From positions 1-41,685 of the IMG/VR virus record IMGVR_UViG_3300005548_000005: a DNA stretch of 41,685 nucleotides; one strand, given 5' to 3'. Position 1 is the stretch's first letter. Each line of letters opens with the position of its first letter. This document shows, piece after piece, positions 21,567 to 30,033 of this stretch. The notes under the pieces are model-generated. The model saw only the letters and a list, made by a program, of their open reading frames with translations. It made no database searches and was not told the DNA's origin. The translations under genes and the position numbers were made by a program. The stretch is from a virus.

Positions 21567-23329
21567 AGGAACAGCACCGAGGCAGCCACGACGCGTCCCT
21601 GCTGGGGGTAGTCGATCAGGCCGAGGGAGCGGAGGGCACCGAGGTTGTTCGTGTAGGCGCTGCTCGAGGGTGAGGCGCCGGCGAGGTCCGCGAGCTCGGT
21701 GCGGTCGAGGTCGTCGGGGTAGGCGGCGATCAGTTGCTCGAGGAGGCGCCAGCGCACGGGCGACACGAGGTGGCGGATCCGCTCGTGGAGCTCAGCATCC
21801 GACGCCGGCGCGGAGACCTCGGTGGCGTGAGCCCGGCCGTCCTCGGTGATGCGGACGAGGCCCGAGCTGGGGTAGTCGATCAGGCCGGCGGTCCGGAGGG
21901 CGCCGAGGTTGTTGGTGAACGAGCTGCTCTTGTGCGAGGCACCGGCGAACACCGCGAGTTGCGCCCTGGGGGCTTCAGGTACGCCGATCGACTCGAGCTC
22001 GACGAGAGCGTTGAGCAGCTTGCGGCGAGCCGGTGGCACGTCGCTGGTGGAGGCCTCAGCGCGCGGCCTGGACGATGGTTCGCCACCGGGTCGGGCAGAG
22101 GGTCGCCTGGCTCCGCCTGAGGCCTGTCGACTGGCGGATTCGACGCCGTGGGACTCTCCGGTGTCAGACGCCGCGCGCTGAGGGGTCTTGGTGCGTCCCG
22201 GGGCTGCCCAGGACTTCGAGTCGCGCAGGACGGCCAGGGCACCGCCGAGGCTGGCGAGCCCGTGGCTCAACGGCGCGAGCAGGTCCTCGAGTCGACCGGC
22301 TAGGTCGGGGTCGAGGACGGGCACCTCGACGAGCTGGGGCTCGGCCGTGGGTGCCGGCTTGGCGCGCTCAGCTGCGAGCTCGCGCTCGAGGTCGGCGATC
22401 CGGCGGCGCAGGGCCTTCGGGTTGTCGGCTTGGGCGCGTTCGACGGTGGCGGTGATCTGGGCGCCGAGCTCGTCGAGGTCGACCTTGGTCAGCCGCTGGG
22501 GCACGATCCGCTTCTGCCCGGGCTTGGGGGTCGCGGAGGAGTCGAACGTCGTGCGCGGCCGTATCCTGATACGCCGCAGCAGGTCGAGCCACCCAGGCGA
22601 CCACACCCAGGCGGTGCCGACCGGCAGCGACGGCAGCGACTTCTTGACCTCGGCGGCCTGGTCCTCGACGTCGTGCAGCTTGACCCACTCGTCGATCGCG
22701 GCGACGTCGCGAACCCCGGTCATGCCGAGGGCGATGAGGACCTCGGCCTGGGTGAGGACGTCCTTGTGGAGGGTGGCCGGCCGTTGGGTGATCAGGGTGA
22801 CGCCGAGACCGCGGGCGCGGCCGCGGCGCACCAGGTCCTCCATGGCACCGAGGAGCCGGAGGCCGTCACCCTGGGCGCGCTGGGGTGCAAACGCGTCGGC
22901 CTCGTCGACGATCACGTGCAAGGGCATGCGGTTGCGGTGGTAGAGCTGCTCCAGGAACGGGGCCATGAACTTCCGCGACGCGGTCTTCGACATCGCCGAC
23001 AGGTCGATCACGGCCGGCATGCGCTGGTCGACGAGGACCTGGGCGATCAGCTCGCCGGCGGTGGGCTCGAGCGGGACGTCGGCGTGGTCGCCCCCGAAGA
23101 TCACCACAGGCAACCCGTCGCCCTTGGCGTCCGCCGATGATCGCAGTCCCCACCAGACGCCGACGGGGTCGATGATCACGACCGGTTGGCCGGCGGCGAT
23201 CATCTCCTCGGCCATCACCACCCCGGTGGACGTCTTGCCCTTCCCGCGCTTGGCCACGATCGCGAACGTCTCGGTGACCGCCTCGAGCGGCAGGGAGAGC
23301 TCGGTGGAGATCCTCAGCTGGGCGCTCAC
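21563..23329 (-). CDS. HerA/FtsK-like ATPase with two winged-helix repeats
   Basis: A 588-residue protein. Walker A is AKRGKGKTS (27-35), Walker B VIVDEAD (139-145), with an arginine/TQRPATLHKDVL sensor-like segment, as in HerA/DUF87 DNA-pumping ATPases. A Pro-rich linker follows. Two homologous winged helices end the protein, each with a (F/Y)TNNLGALRxxGLIDYP core (about 449-512 and 525-588). It probably translocates or remodels DNA. A role with the phage ParB proteins is a guess. GTG start, coupled to the upstream gene. Confidence 0.75.
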   Translation of the reverse strand: MSAQLRISTELSLPLEAVTETFAIVAKRGKGKTSTGVVMAEEMIAAGQPVVIIDPVGVWWGLRSSADAKGDGLPVVIFGGDHADVPLEPTAGELIAQVLVDQRMPAVIDLSAMSKTASRKFMAPFLEQLYHRNRMPLHVIVDEADAFAPQRAQGDGLRLLGAMEDLVRRGRARGLGVTLITQRPATLHKDVLTQAEVLIALGMTGVRDVAAIDEWVKLHDVEDQAAEVKKSLPSLPVGTAWVWSPGWLDLLRRIRIRPRTTFDSSATPKPGQKRIVPQRLTKVDLDELGAQITATVERAQADNPKALRRRIADLERELAAERAKPAPTAEPQLVEVPVLDPDLAGRLEDLLAPLSHGLASLGGALAVLRDSKSWAAPGRTKTPQRAASDTGESHGVESASRQASGGARRPSARPGGEPSSRPRAEASTSDVPPARRKLLNALVELESIGVPEAPRAQLAVFAGASHKSSSFTNNLGALRTAGLIDYPSSGLVRITEDGRAHATEVSAPASDAELHERIRHLVSPVRWRLLEQLIAAYPDDLDRTELADLAGASPSSSAYTNNLGALRSLGLIDYPQQGRVVAASVLFL

Positions 23330-23475
23330 TGGACCAGCTGCCCGAGATCGAAGGCGATGACGTCGGGGTCGTTCGGGTGCTCCCAGCGGCCGCAGGCGGA
23401 ACAGCGGTTCCGGTAGAACACCTTCCCGCCGTCACGCCCGATGCCGAACGGGACGAACCGACACTCGTGCTCCAT
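23326..23475 (-). CDS. Very small zinc-binding protein
   Basis: A 49-residue protein starting at ATG in an ATGA overlap with the gene before. It has HEC near the start and CSACGRWEHP in the middle, a minimal zinc-ribbon pattern. It overlaps the start of the HerA-like gene (GTGA). Function unknown. Confidence 0.55.
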   Translation of the reverse strand: MEHECRFVPFGIGRDGGKVFYRNRCSACGRWEHPNDPDVIAFDLGQLVQ

Positions 23476-23846
23476 CACGCGCCCGCGCGCTCGTCGACGT
23501 ACCGGATCGGGACGTGGACCTTCTCGCCGAGCTCCTGGTGGTCGAGCCAGACCGCGAGGTATCCGGTGCTGGCGCTGTCGGGCGGCCAGTAGACGGTGGC
23601 TCGGTCGACCGGTGAGAAGGCCCGGCCCAGCCAGGCGATCGCGTCTCTGACGCCGGCACGCTCGGCGTACTGCTCGGTCCACCAGGTCTTCTCGTTGTTC
23701 GCGGCGATCAGGGCGCAGTGCCAGGGCTGCACCACTAGCGGGGGGTTACCGGACGGGTCGCCGATCTGGTCGCGTCGGGTGACGCGGATGTGAGCGGCGT
23801 ATGGGTCGGGTGTGACGTTGCCGGTCTGGGCGGGGATCTCGGTCAT
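23475..23846 (-). CDS. Hypothetical early protein
   Basis: A 123-residue mixed alpha/beta protein with tryptophan-rich core (PWHCALIAANNEKTWWTEQY) and a beta-rich end. ATG overlaps the ParB-like stop. I recognise no family. It sits between ParB-like and HerA-like genes in a coupled operon. Confidence 0.55.
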   Translation of the reverse strand: MTEIPAQTGNVTPDPYAAHIRVTRRDQIGDPSGNPPLVVQPWHCALIAANNEKTWWTEQYAERAGVRDAIAWLGRAFSPVDRATVYWPPDSASTGYLAVWLDHQELGEKVHVPIRYVDERAGA

Positions 23847-24886
23847 GCGGTTGCCTCGTCAGGCTCGATGTCAGGACCCGCGGACGAGGGACCGCTGGTG
23901 CGCGCCTCGTCCGGCTCGTCCGCGGGTGTCTGTGGGTGGCGCCGGCGCTCGAGCTTGGAGCGTTCGTCGGAGCGGATGCAGGCCTCCCAGCAGGAGCCGC
24001 AGCCGATGCCGCCGATTCGGCCGGCGGTCATCTTGGAGTGGCCCAGCTGGCGGCACAGGGTCTCGACGGCGGCCGCGAGCGGGTGGTCGAACGACAGGTG
24101 GGCGGCCGAGGACTTCCCCCAGGCGTTGGGCCGCTCCTTGCCGGAGTGGTGGCGTCCGAGCTGGGTGCCGCGGCCGATCGAGAGGGTGCCGTTGCGGATC
24201 GCGGCCTGCCGCTCCGGGGAGAGCTCGAGGAGCGCCAGGCGGCCGGAGACGTGGGACTGGGACTTCCCGACTCGGCGGGAGAGCTCGAGGTCGGAGATCT
24301 CCTCGCGGCCCTTGATCTTGGCCAGCGCCCGGGCCTCCTCGATCGGGTCGAGGTCCTCGCGCTGGGTGTTCTCCATGAACATGGCCACGAGGACGTCGTC
24401 GGCTCGGATCGCGGAGATGATCACCGGCACGGACTCGAGACCGGCCTGCAGGGCAGCGGCGCGGCGGCGGTGGCCCATGACGACCACCAGCTGGTCGCCG
24501 CGACGGCGGGCGACGATGGGCTGCAGCATCCCCATCCGACGGATCGAGTCCGCGAGCTCGGTGACGTCGCCGACCTGGTCGCGGACGTTGTCGGGGTCGG
24601 GGACTAGGCGGCGCAGCGGGACCTCGACGTACTCGTCGTCTTGGACCTGGCCGGTGTCGTGGGTGTGCTCGGTGGCCGCCTGGCTGCGGATCCGGGCTGC
24701 CGCGTCAGCCATGGCCTTCGAGCTGGGGAACCCGTTCGCGTCGGACAGGACGACGACCTCGTCGAAGGTGGCCCCGAACTCGGACGCGATCTGGGCGCGG
24801 GCCTCGCGTGGCCACCGGGCGTCCGCGAGGGCTTGCAGGATCTGGGCCTGGGTGCTCGGTGCGAGCTGGGCCCGGGTCGGGGTCAC
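23843..24886 (-). CDS. ParB-like protein (second copy)
   Basis: A 347-residue protein from a GTG overlapping the upstream stop; longer upstream frame overlaps a real gene and is not used. The ParB core has GHRRRAA (139-145) and ENTQREDLDPIEEA (172-185), the CTP-binding motifs, then an HTH (196-222; RRVGKSQSHVSGRLALLEL). The C-terminus has a Cys cluster (GIGCGSCWEAC) instead of a usual dimer domain. An N-terminal HTH-like region (TQAQILQAL) precedes. Likely binds a phage DNA site; no ParA partner is visible. Confidence 0.8.
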   Translation of the reverse strand: MTPTRAQLAPSTQAQILQALADARWPREARAQIASEFGATFDEVVVLSDANGFPSSKAMADAAARIRSQAATEHTHDTGQVQDDEYVEVPLRRLVPDPDNVRDQVGDVTELADSIRRMGMLQPIVARRRGDQLVVVMGHRRRAAALQAGLESVPVIISAIRADDVLVAMFMENTQREDLDPIEEARALAKIKGREEISDLELSRRVGKSQSHVSGRLALLELSPERQAAIRNGTLSIGRGTQLGRHHSGKERPNAWGKSSAAHLSFDHPLAAAVETLCRQLGHSKMTAGRIGGIGCGSCWEACIRSDERSKLERRRHPQTPADEPDEARTSGPSSAGPDIEPDEATA

Positions 24887-25215
24887 TGGACCGCTCCAGC
24901 CAGCGCGGCGGCCTCGTGGGCGCGGCGTCGGGAGCGGTGCGTCCGGCCTCCGAGTCGGCAGGCTCGACATGGCCGGTACGGCTTGCCGGCGACGACCCGG
25001 ATCTCCACGGTCTGGGCCGGCGCGACGTCGAGCGAGCCGCCGGCCTGGTGCCGGGCGTGCACGCGGGTCATGTACTCCTCGAGCACCAGCTGCGCCGTCG
25101 ACCCGGTCGAGGCCGCGGTGGCGACCAGGTGCGGCCGCAGGGCGCCGAGCCGGTCGGCAAGGTAGTCCAGGCAGGTCGAGCATCCGGAACTCGGGTGCGG
25201 AGGCTGGTGGGTCAT
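24883..25215 (-). CDS. Cys-rich small early protein
   Basis: A 110-residue protein with two CxxC pairs: CSTCLDYL near residue 12 and CRACRLGG near residue 84, a plausible split zinc site. The middle is helical. ATG start overlaps the upstream stop, with AAGAAGGAA upstream. No family recognised. Confidence 0.55.
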   Translation of the reverse strand: MTHQPPHPSSGCSTCLDYLADRLGALRPHLVATAASTGSTAQLVLEEYMTRVHARHQAGGSLDVAPAQTVEIRVVAGKPYRPCRACRLGGRTHRSRRRAHEAAALAGAVQ

Positions 25216-26018
25216 GATCGGGGTTCCTTCTTCCGTGCCAGGTGGGTGAGGTTGAGCCGGCCGAAGAGGGCTGGCCAGGAGTCGGAGTCGCCGGCGCGGC
25301 GGTCGCGGTACCAGGTGTGGACGTAGCCGGCGGGGTCGGTCTTGCATCCGCACAGGGGGTTGGAGCACCGGCACTTCGGGCGGCGTCCCGTGGCGCGATC
25401 GCGCGGCCGCTCGCAGCGGACCTCGCCGCTCTTGAGGTAGACCACGAGCGACCCCTCGTGGCAGTGCGGGCACTCGCTGTCGAGCTCCGTGCGGTCGTCG
25501 CCCTCGACGAGTCGGTCGGCCTCGTCGACCAGGTGCTGCAGGTCGCGGTTGACGTTGCGGGCCAGGGCGACGGTGGGGATCGTGAAGATCAGTTCGCGGA
25601 CCACCCCGAACTGGGTCGCCTTCGACGGCCGGGCGTAGACGCGTTGCGGGATCGCGCAGGTGCCCTGTAGGTCGTGGGCGGCGAGGATCCGGCGGCGTAC
25701 GTCGAGGAGGGTGGTCTCGATCTCGTTGATCAGGGTCCAGGCGGCCATGTTCCCGGGCGTGTGGGTGTTGCCCAGGCTCGCCGGGTAGCCCGCTGCCCTA
25801 GCCGCCTGTTGGGCCAGACGGTCGGCGAGGAACTGCCGGCCGATCGCCTCCCTGGTCGACTTGGGCACAAACGTCAGCCCGGGCCCGCGGGAGTCCTTGA
25901 GCAGCTGCAGCTGGTCCCAGCGGGTGTCCAGGAGCCGCAGCAGCGTCGCGGCCTCCACTTGCGCGTCCTCGAGCGGGATCGGCGACGTAGGCTTCGACGG
26001 GACGGCGGCCGTGGTCAC
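25212..26018 (-). CDS. Early protein with C-terminal zinc ribbon
   Basis: A 268-residue protein from GTG in a GTGA overlap. Residues 1 to about 190 are helical. The C-terminal part has ECPHCHEGSLVVY, then CERPRD and CRCSNPLCGCK, a cysteine-dense zinc ribbon. Such two-part proteins are common in actinophage early regions without known function; DNA or protein binding is likely. Confidence 0.6.
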   Translation of the reverse strand: MTTAAVPSKPTSPIPLEDAQVEAATLLRLLDTRWDQLQLLKDSRGPGLTFVPKSTREAIGRQFLADRLAQQAARAAGYPASLGNTHTPGNMAAWTLINEIETTLLDVRRRILAAHDLQGTCAIPQRVYARPSKATQFGVVRELIFTIPTVALARNVNRDLQHLVDEADRLVEGDDRTELDSECPHCHEGSLVVYLKSGEVRCERPRDRATGRRPKCRCSNPLCGCKTDPAGYVHTWYRDRRAGDSDSWPALFGRLNLTHLARKKEPRS

Positions 26019-26275
26019 GAGTCCCACCCCCGCCGGCGGCCGCTCAGCTGACGCCGGGCGTCCCGCAGCTCCAGGAGCCGGCGCACGGTCCTCGGGTCGA
26101 AGGTCAGCGCGGCCGGAAGGGTCAGCGCGTGGTTGAGGACCTGGTAGTAGCGGCTGATCGAGTAGTCGAACCGCTCCCGGACGATCGACTCCTTGATCGC
26201 CGGGTACGTCCAGGCGCCGGCGCGCTCGAAGGCGATCACCTCGGCGTACCGGTTCGACAACCCCCGCTCGGTCAC
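26015..26275 (-). CDS. DUF3263-like protein
   Basis: An 86-residue protein following the actinobacterial DUF3263 plan: AFERAGAWTYPAIKESIVRERFDYSISRYYQVLNH, read as two helices of an HTH-like fold, then ALTFDPRTVRRLLELRDAR. Overlaps both neighbours by four bases. Probably a small DNA-binding regulator. The family is largely restricted to actinobacteria, which supports the host assignment. Confidence 0.7.
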   Translation of the reverse strand: MTERGLSNRYAEVIAFERAGAWTYPAIKESIVRERFDYSISRYYQVLNHALTLPAALTFDPRTVRRLLELRDARRQLSGRRRGWDS

Positions 26276-26520
26276 GGCTGGTCTCCGGGGAGGCGGAGGA
26301 GGCCGCGCTGGTGGAGGGCGGACCAGGTGGCCATGGCGCCGGCGTGGACGCCGGCGAGGAAAGTGGCGTGCTCGAGGTCGGTCTCGAGCAGCGCGCCGAC
26401 CGCCAGCTCGTTCTCGACACCGGTCAACTTGTCCTTGGCGATGCCGACGATCTGCTCGAGGAGCGCGCCGGCCCCTTCGAAGCCGAGGACCTCACCGGGG
26501 CTGGGGATCTGGTCGCTCAC
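26272..26520 (-). CDS. Hypothetical small early protein
   Basis: An 82-residue acidic helical protein (VLGFEGAGALLEQIVGIAKDKL, then TFLAGVHAGAMATWSALHQRGLL). No cysteine or membrane segment. GTG start in a GTGA overlap. No family recognised. Confidence 0.5.
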   Translation of the reverse strand: MSDQIPSPGEVLGFEGAGALLEQIVGIAKDKLTGVENELAVGALLETDLEHATFLAGVHAGAMATWSALHQRGLLRLPGDQP

Positions 26521-26732
26521 GTGTGCTCACCTCGCGCCGGGTGCTTGTGCTGGTTGGACCAGCCGGCGACCTGGCCGGGGTCAGTGCCGGCGACCTCGAG
26601 GCGACAACCCCGGACCCGGCACCTCCACCGGTACGGCCGGTAGAACTTGCGGTCCGCCCACCGCACCAGGAACGGCGTGGCGGTCGCCGCCGTCATCGCC
26701 CCGAAGAGCCACCCGAACACGAAGTCGGTCAC
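26517..26732 (-). CDS. Small membrane protein
   Basis: A 71-residue protein with a hydrophobic N-terminal helix (FVFGWLFGAMTAATATPFLV) and a basic Trp/Tyr/Arg-rich tail with CRVRGC. GTG start in a GTGA overlap. One membrane pass with the tail probably inside. Role unknown. Confidence 0.5.
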   Translation of the reverse strand: MTDFVFGWLFGAMTAATATPFLVRWADRKFYRPYRWRCRVRGCRLEVAGTDPGQVAGWSNQHKHPARGEHT

Positions 26733-27103
26733 GACGCGTCCCCGCCACTGAGGGTCCTGAGGACAGCGCGGATCCGAGAGGTCTGCACGGCTGCGCGATC
26801 GCCGCCACACATGCACTCCGGGAAGCACTCGCACAGCGCCTCGAGCTGGTCGATCACCCCGAGCAGCTCGAGCACAACAGCCGGGTCGACGGCCGCGACG
26901 TACTCAGCGTTCGCTCGATCGACGGCCCACTCCTCGTAGCCGCAGCGCGCGACTCGTGGTCGCCTGGTCACCTTGGCGCCGGCCTTCCATGGCAGCGCCG
27001 GCGCGCGCACCTCGTAGCCCTCCGAGCCCAACACCACCGCCTCCCACGGACCCGGGGTCGCAGCATCGGCCAGGCGCCGCAGCTCAGCACGGTCGACGGT
27101 CAC
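26729..27103 (-). CDS. Ea22-like early protein
   Basis: A 124-residue protein with the Ead/Ea22-type frame: LRRLADAATPGPWEAV at the N-terminus and RANAEYVAAVDPAVVLELLGVIDQLEAL in the middle. An unusual Cys cluster follows (CECFPECMCGG, four Cys within nine residues). GTG start. Ea22-like proteins are common accessory phage proteins without a proven activity. Confidence 0.6.
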   Translation of the reverse strand: MTVDRAELRRLADAATPGPWEAVVLGSEGYEVRAPALPWKAGAKVTRRPRVARCGYEEWAVDRANAEYVAAVDPAVVLELLGVIDQLEALCECFPECMCGGDRAAVQTSRIRAVLRTLSGGDAS

Positions 27104-27384
27104 CGCTCAGCCCTCGCGACGCGGCGCTTCAGGAGCTCGTTCTCGTCACGGACTCGCGTCAGCTGGCGGTCGAGCGCGCGCAGCTGGCGCTGACACTCAG
27201 CCGCGAGGTCCTCAGCGCGCTCGGCCCGAGAAACCAGGTCGTCGACTCGGTGCGCCATGGAGTCTGCCTCGACCAGGGTGCGAAGGCGGTCGGCGAGCTT
27301 GTAGTCGAGGTGGTCGGCCAGGCCCATCAGCCGCATGTCGTCATCGCGCAGGCCCGGGTTGCCGGCTTCCGTCTGAGTGCTCAC
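27100..27384 (-). CDS. Coiled-coil small early protein
   Basis: A 94-residue protein, mostly one long helix with heptad spacing (DLVSRAERAEDLAAECQRQL, then LDRQLTRVRDENELLKRRV). GTG in a GTGA overlap. Coiled coil suggests oligomerisation or a scaffold role. No family recognised. Confidence 0.5.
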   Translation of the reverse strand: MSTQTEAGNPGLRDDDMRLMGLADHLDYKLADRLRTLVEADSMAHRVDDLVSRAERAEDLAAECQRQLRALDRQLTRVRDENELLKRRVARAER

Positions 27385-27596
27385 CGCGATGCCACCCACG
27401 CGATCGCAGCGGCGACCCGCATGACCGCCCAGTACAAGAGACCCATGACGGTGAAGACCGGCCACATGAGGCCGAGCAAGGTCGCTTCGCCGAGCTCGGC
27501 AGAGCCGCCCAAGGGACCGAGTCCGCGCTTGAGGACCAGCGCGCCGACCGGGACCACACCGAGCGCCCACACGACCGCCACGAGGATCCAGATCAC
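27381..27596 (-). CDS. Two-pass membrane protein
   Basis: A 71-residue protein with two hydrophobic segments: WILVAVVWALGVVPVGALVL and LLGLMWPVFTVMGLLYWAVM. GTG overlapping the upstream stop. Holin-like size, but placed in the early unit, so a role in the infected membrane, such as exclusion, is as likely. No family call. Confidence 0.5.
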   Translation of the reverse strand: MIWILVAVVWALGVVPVGALVLKRGLGPLGGSAELGEATLLGLMWPVFTVMGLLYWAVMRVAAAIAWVASR

Positions 27597-28474
27597 GACG
27601 CCACCGCCTGCTCGAGCTCGGGGCGGGCGGGGTGCTCGACCGGAGGAGGGCATCCGCAGGAGCCGTCGGCGGCCCAGCGGTGGCCGCCGGGACACCGGGG
27701 CCCGGCCTGGGTGGCCGCGTCGATGGCGGCCTGGCGCTCGGTCCGCTTGCGGATCTGGCGGGGCGTGGTGCCGCAGCCGCGGCAGTTGTCGGCGAACGTG
27801 CCGGTGGGCTTGTGAGCCGGGCACGGTTCTCTCCCTGCGCCGGAGGCGTGGGGGGTTGGGGGGGAAGTAGTTGTAGTTAGGGAAGGGGTCCGGTGGGCTG
27901 GACCCTTACCGGTAGCTTTCCGCCTGTTGGTGCCGGCGGGCCGGACCCTTTCGCCGGGGTCGAGTGCGAAAGGGTCCGGCTGTTCGGAGGCTTTCCCGTG
28001 TGAAGAGTCCGGTGTACCGGTGGCTTTCTGGGCCGGTTGGGTCCGGTCGGCCGGAGGCATTTCGACGTCGACGACCTGGCGGGCGAGGACGCTCTCGAGG
28101 GCCGCGATCTGGTCTGCGTCGAGCTGGTCGACGGGAACCCCGAGAGCCGCTGCGAGGTCGGCGACAGACGCGGGGGAAGCATCCGCGCCAGGCCGGGGAT
28201 GGGCGTCGCAGCAGCCCTCGGGGAAGACGATGTACTCCGCACGGCGGCCGCGGTGCCCGGCTCGGTGCTTGCGGAGGTAGCCCTCGGCGGCGAGGTCGCT
28301 GACCAGGGCCTGGGCCTGGGACTTCGAGACGTTCGCCCACTCCATGATCGCCTCGAGGCCAGGGAACGCGATCTGGGTGTGGGCGTCCGCGGAGTCCGCG
28401 AACGCCATCAGGGCGAGCTTGGATGAGGCGCCGAGCTTCAGGGGGCGGACGCACTCGATCAGGTGCAGGCTCAT
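27593..28474 (-). CDS. Winged-helix DNA-binding protein, possible replication initiator
   Basis: A 293-residue protein. Residues about 15-85 are a winged helix of the phage replisome-organiser type (SSKLALMAFADSAD, FPGLEAIMEWANVSKSQAQALVSDLAAEGYL). A long low-complexity linker (PDSSHGKASEQPDPF) leads to a C-terminal Cys/His part (CPAHK...NCRGCG; CPGGH...CGC), zinc-like. ATG in an ATGA overlap. It is the best candidate for replication initiation here, since no polymerase or helicase is present. Confidence 0.6.
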   Translation of the reverse strand: MSLHLIECVRPLKLGASSKLALMAFADSADAHTQIAFPGLEAIMEWANVSKSQAQALVSDLAAEGYLRKHRAGHRGRRAEYIVFPEGCCDAHPRPGADASPASVADLAAALGVPVDQLDADQIAALESVLARQVVDVEMPPADRTQPAQKATGTPDSSHGKASEQPDPFALDPGERVRPAGTNRRKATGKGPAHRTPSLTTTTSPPTPHASGAGREPCPAHKPTGTFADNCRGCGTTPRQIRKRTERQAAIDAATQAGPRCPGGHRWAADGSCGCPPPVEHPARPELEQAVAS

Positions 28475-28809
28475 GCGTGGGAGTCCTCCCGGGTGGATTC
28501 GGCGATCGCGTGAGAGACCTGGCAGTGGTGGAGCTGGTACCAGGGCAGGTCGAGGACCTCGTCGACGGTGTCGGTCCCGACGGGGCGGAGGGTGGAGAGC
28601 TCGGCGGCGAGCTCGTCGACACCGGGCCACAGGCGGCCGGCCCACTCGGGCATCGCACCCACGGACTCGGTGCGGCCGTCGACCGGGCGGACGTTGACGA
28701 CGCGCCACTTGTCGTCCTGGTCGCGGAAGAAGAGGACCTCGGCGCGGCAGCTGCGGCATCGGGGCCGCGAGGCCCGGCTGTGACGGCGTCGCCGACTCAT
28801 GAGGGTCAC
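28471..28809 (-). CDS. Hypothetical early protein with CxxC
   Basis: A 112-residue protein. A basic N-terminus leads into CRSCRAEV, then a beta hairpin (VLFFRDQDDKWRVVNVRPVDG) and a helical end. Start is GTG 28809 in a GTGA overlap, or ATG 28800. Likely zinc-binding. No family recognised. Confidence 0.5.
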   Translation of the reverse strand: MTLMSRRRRHSRASRPRCRSCRAEVLFFRDQDDKWRVVNVRPVDGRTESVGAMPEWAGRLWPGVDELAAELSTLRPVGTDTVDEVLDLPWYQLHHCQVSHAIAESTREDSHA

Positions 28810-29255
28810 GCCGCCTCTGGCGGGTCGATCAACGCGTCCAGCAGCTCGAGCGCGATCGGGACCTGCTGGGCTGCCAGGTCAGTGATCTGCTGGCTGATCG
28901 GCAGTGGGTGCTCGCGGTAGTACGCACGAGCGGCGTCGTACGCCGCGCGCCGATCGGCCAGGAAGCGGGCGGCGACCTGCTCGCGGAGGGCGTCCTTGCC
29001 GTCGTTCCCGGTGCCCACCATGCGGGGCAGGTAGGGCGTGAGGAGCTGGCGCTTCTCGTTGTCCCACCGGTCGTTCAGCGCGATGGTGTAGCGGCGTAGC
29101 ACCGGGGAGGCGCAGGCGGGTGCGTCGGTGAAGCCTTCGCCGGCGAGCCAGGAGACGACCTCCATGGCGCAGTGGCCGTCGTTGAAGTCCTTATGTCCGC
29201 CCTCGTCGAGGGTCAGGTCGTCCAACTTGGCGAGGCGTTCGGGGATGACGGTCAT
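28806..29255 (-). CDS. Conserved actinobacterial hypothetical protein
   Basis: A 149-residue protein with a recognisable conserved block: LTLDEGGHKDFNDGHCAME, then WLAGEGFTDAPACASPVL and ALNDRWDNEKRQ. I recall similar ORFs across actinobacterial genomes and phages, always of unknown function. The HxDF/DGHC motifs could hold a metal. ATG with AGGAGAAACCCC upstream, one of the stronger SDs in the unit. Confidence 0.65.
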   Translation of the reverse strand: MTVIPERLAKLDDLTLDEGGHKDFNDGHCAMEVVSWLAGEGFTDAPACASPVLRRYTIALNDRWDNEKRQLLTPYLPRMVGTGNDGKDALREQVAARFLADRRAAYDAARAYYREHPLPISQQITDLAAQQVPIALELLDALIDPPEAA

Positions 29256-29500
29256 GGGGTTTCTCCTGTCAGGTGGTGGTGCCGTGGGAGGTGGACGTCA
29301 CGGAGCCCGATCAGGCGGGCTTGCTTCTCGACGGAGGCGAACAGGACGCTGCGAGCCAGCTGGGTGTGGCCGAGTCGGATGGCGCGGACGGCCTCGCGGG
29401 ATCCGCGGTTGCGGTACGCCCGCACCAGGGGCGAGTCGTCGTCGCCGGCGTCACGGTGCGAGGCGAACCGGGCGGCGTTGTCCTGCCAGACGGTGGTCAC
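29252..29500 (-). CDS. Hypothetical small early protein
   Basis: An 82-residue helical, Arg/His-rich protein (SHRDAGDDDSPLVRAYRNRG, then HVLPRHHHL-like end). GTG in a GTGA overlap with the previous gene. No motif or family recognised. Confidence 0.5.
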   Translation of the reverse strand: MTTVWQDNAARFASHRDAGDDDSPLVRAYRNRGSREAVRAIRLGHTQLARSVLFASVEKQARLIGLRDVHLPRHHHLTGETP

Positions 29501-30033
29501 GCGGCCGCCCTCGTGATGGTGATTCCCCAGCCGCAGCCCATGCACTCGATGCCGTGGATGGTGCGGCGGTTCGGCATGTGGGGGTGGCAGCCGCAGGCCT
29601 TCTCCTCGGCGTCCAGCCGGCGGATCCCGCGGTCGACGTCGAGCCAGCCGGCCGGTGTGACGGCGCCGCGCGTCCTGGCGTCACGGCGGATCCGGGCCGA
29701 GCCGGGACCGAAGTACTCCACGTCGTGCAGCTCGTCGTAGAGGCCTGTGATCTTGGTCGACGACGCGGTGGTGATCTTCTGGTGGGGGCCGAAGAGCAAC
29801 GCCGTCAGGTACGAACGCTCGCGGCCGAGCCGCGCGGACAGCACCTGGCGGGACCAGCCGAGACAGGCGAGCGACTCGATCCGACGTCGAGCCGGGCCGA
29901 CGTCGACGAGCCGGTTCGGTGCCGCGGCGTACGACCGCGCGGCCGCTGCGTGGGCTGCTCGACAGCAGGCGTGGTGGCAGCCGAGGTGGTAGCCGCGGTC
30001 GGTGCCGTGCCGAGGGTCGTCGTGCCCGATCAC
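29497..30033 (-). CDS. Early protein with Cys/His-rich ends and HTH-like middle
   Basis: A 178-residue protein from a GTG overlapping the stop of a 30-codon ORF. The N-terminus has GCHHACCRAAH; the middle looks like an HTH (ESLACLGWSRQVLSARLGRERSYLTALLFG); the C-terminus has CGCHPH and CMGCGW. This layout, a zinc knuckle plus HTH, suits a WhiB-unlike small regulator. No family is assigned. Confidence 0.58.
   Translation of the reverse strand: MIGHDDPRHGTDRGYHLGCHHACCRAAHAAAARSYAAAPNRLVDVGPARRRIESLACLGWSRQVLSARLGRERSYLTALLFGPHQKITTASSTKITGLYDELHDVEYFGPGSARIRRDARTRGAVTPAGWLDVDRGIRRLDAEEKACGCHPHMPNRRTIHGIECMGCGWGITITRAAA

Noticed and set aside
24887-25183. N-terminal extension of the second ParB-like gene
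   Set aside because: It overlaps a Cys-rich gene in another frame with better composition, while a GTG in a GTGA overlap gives the start seen at all neighbouring genes.
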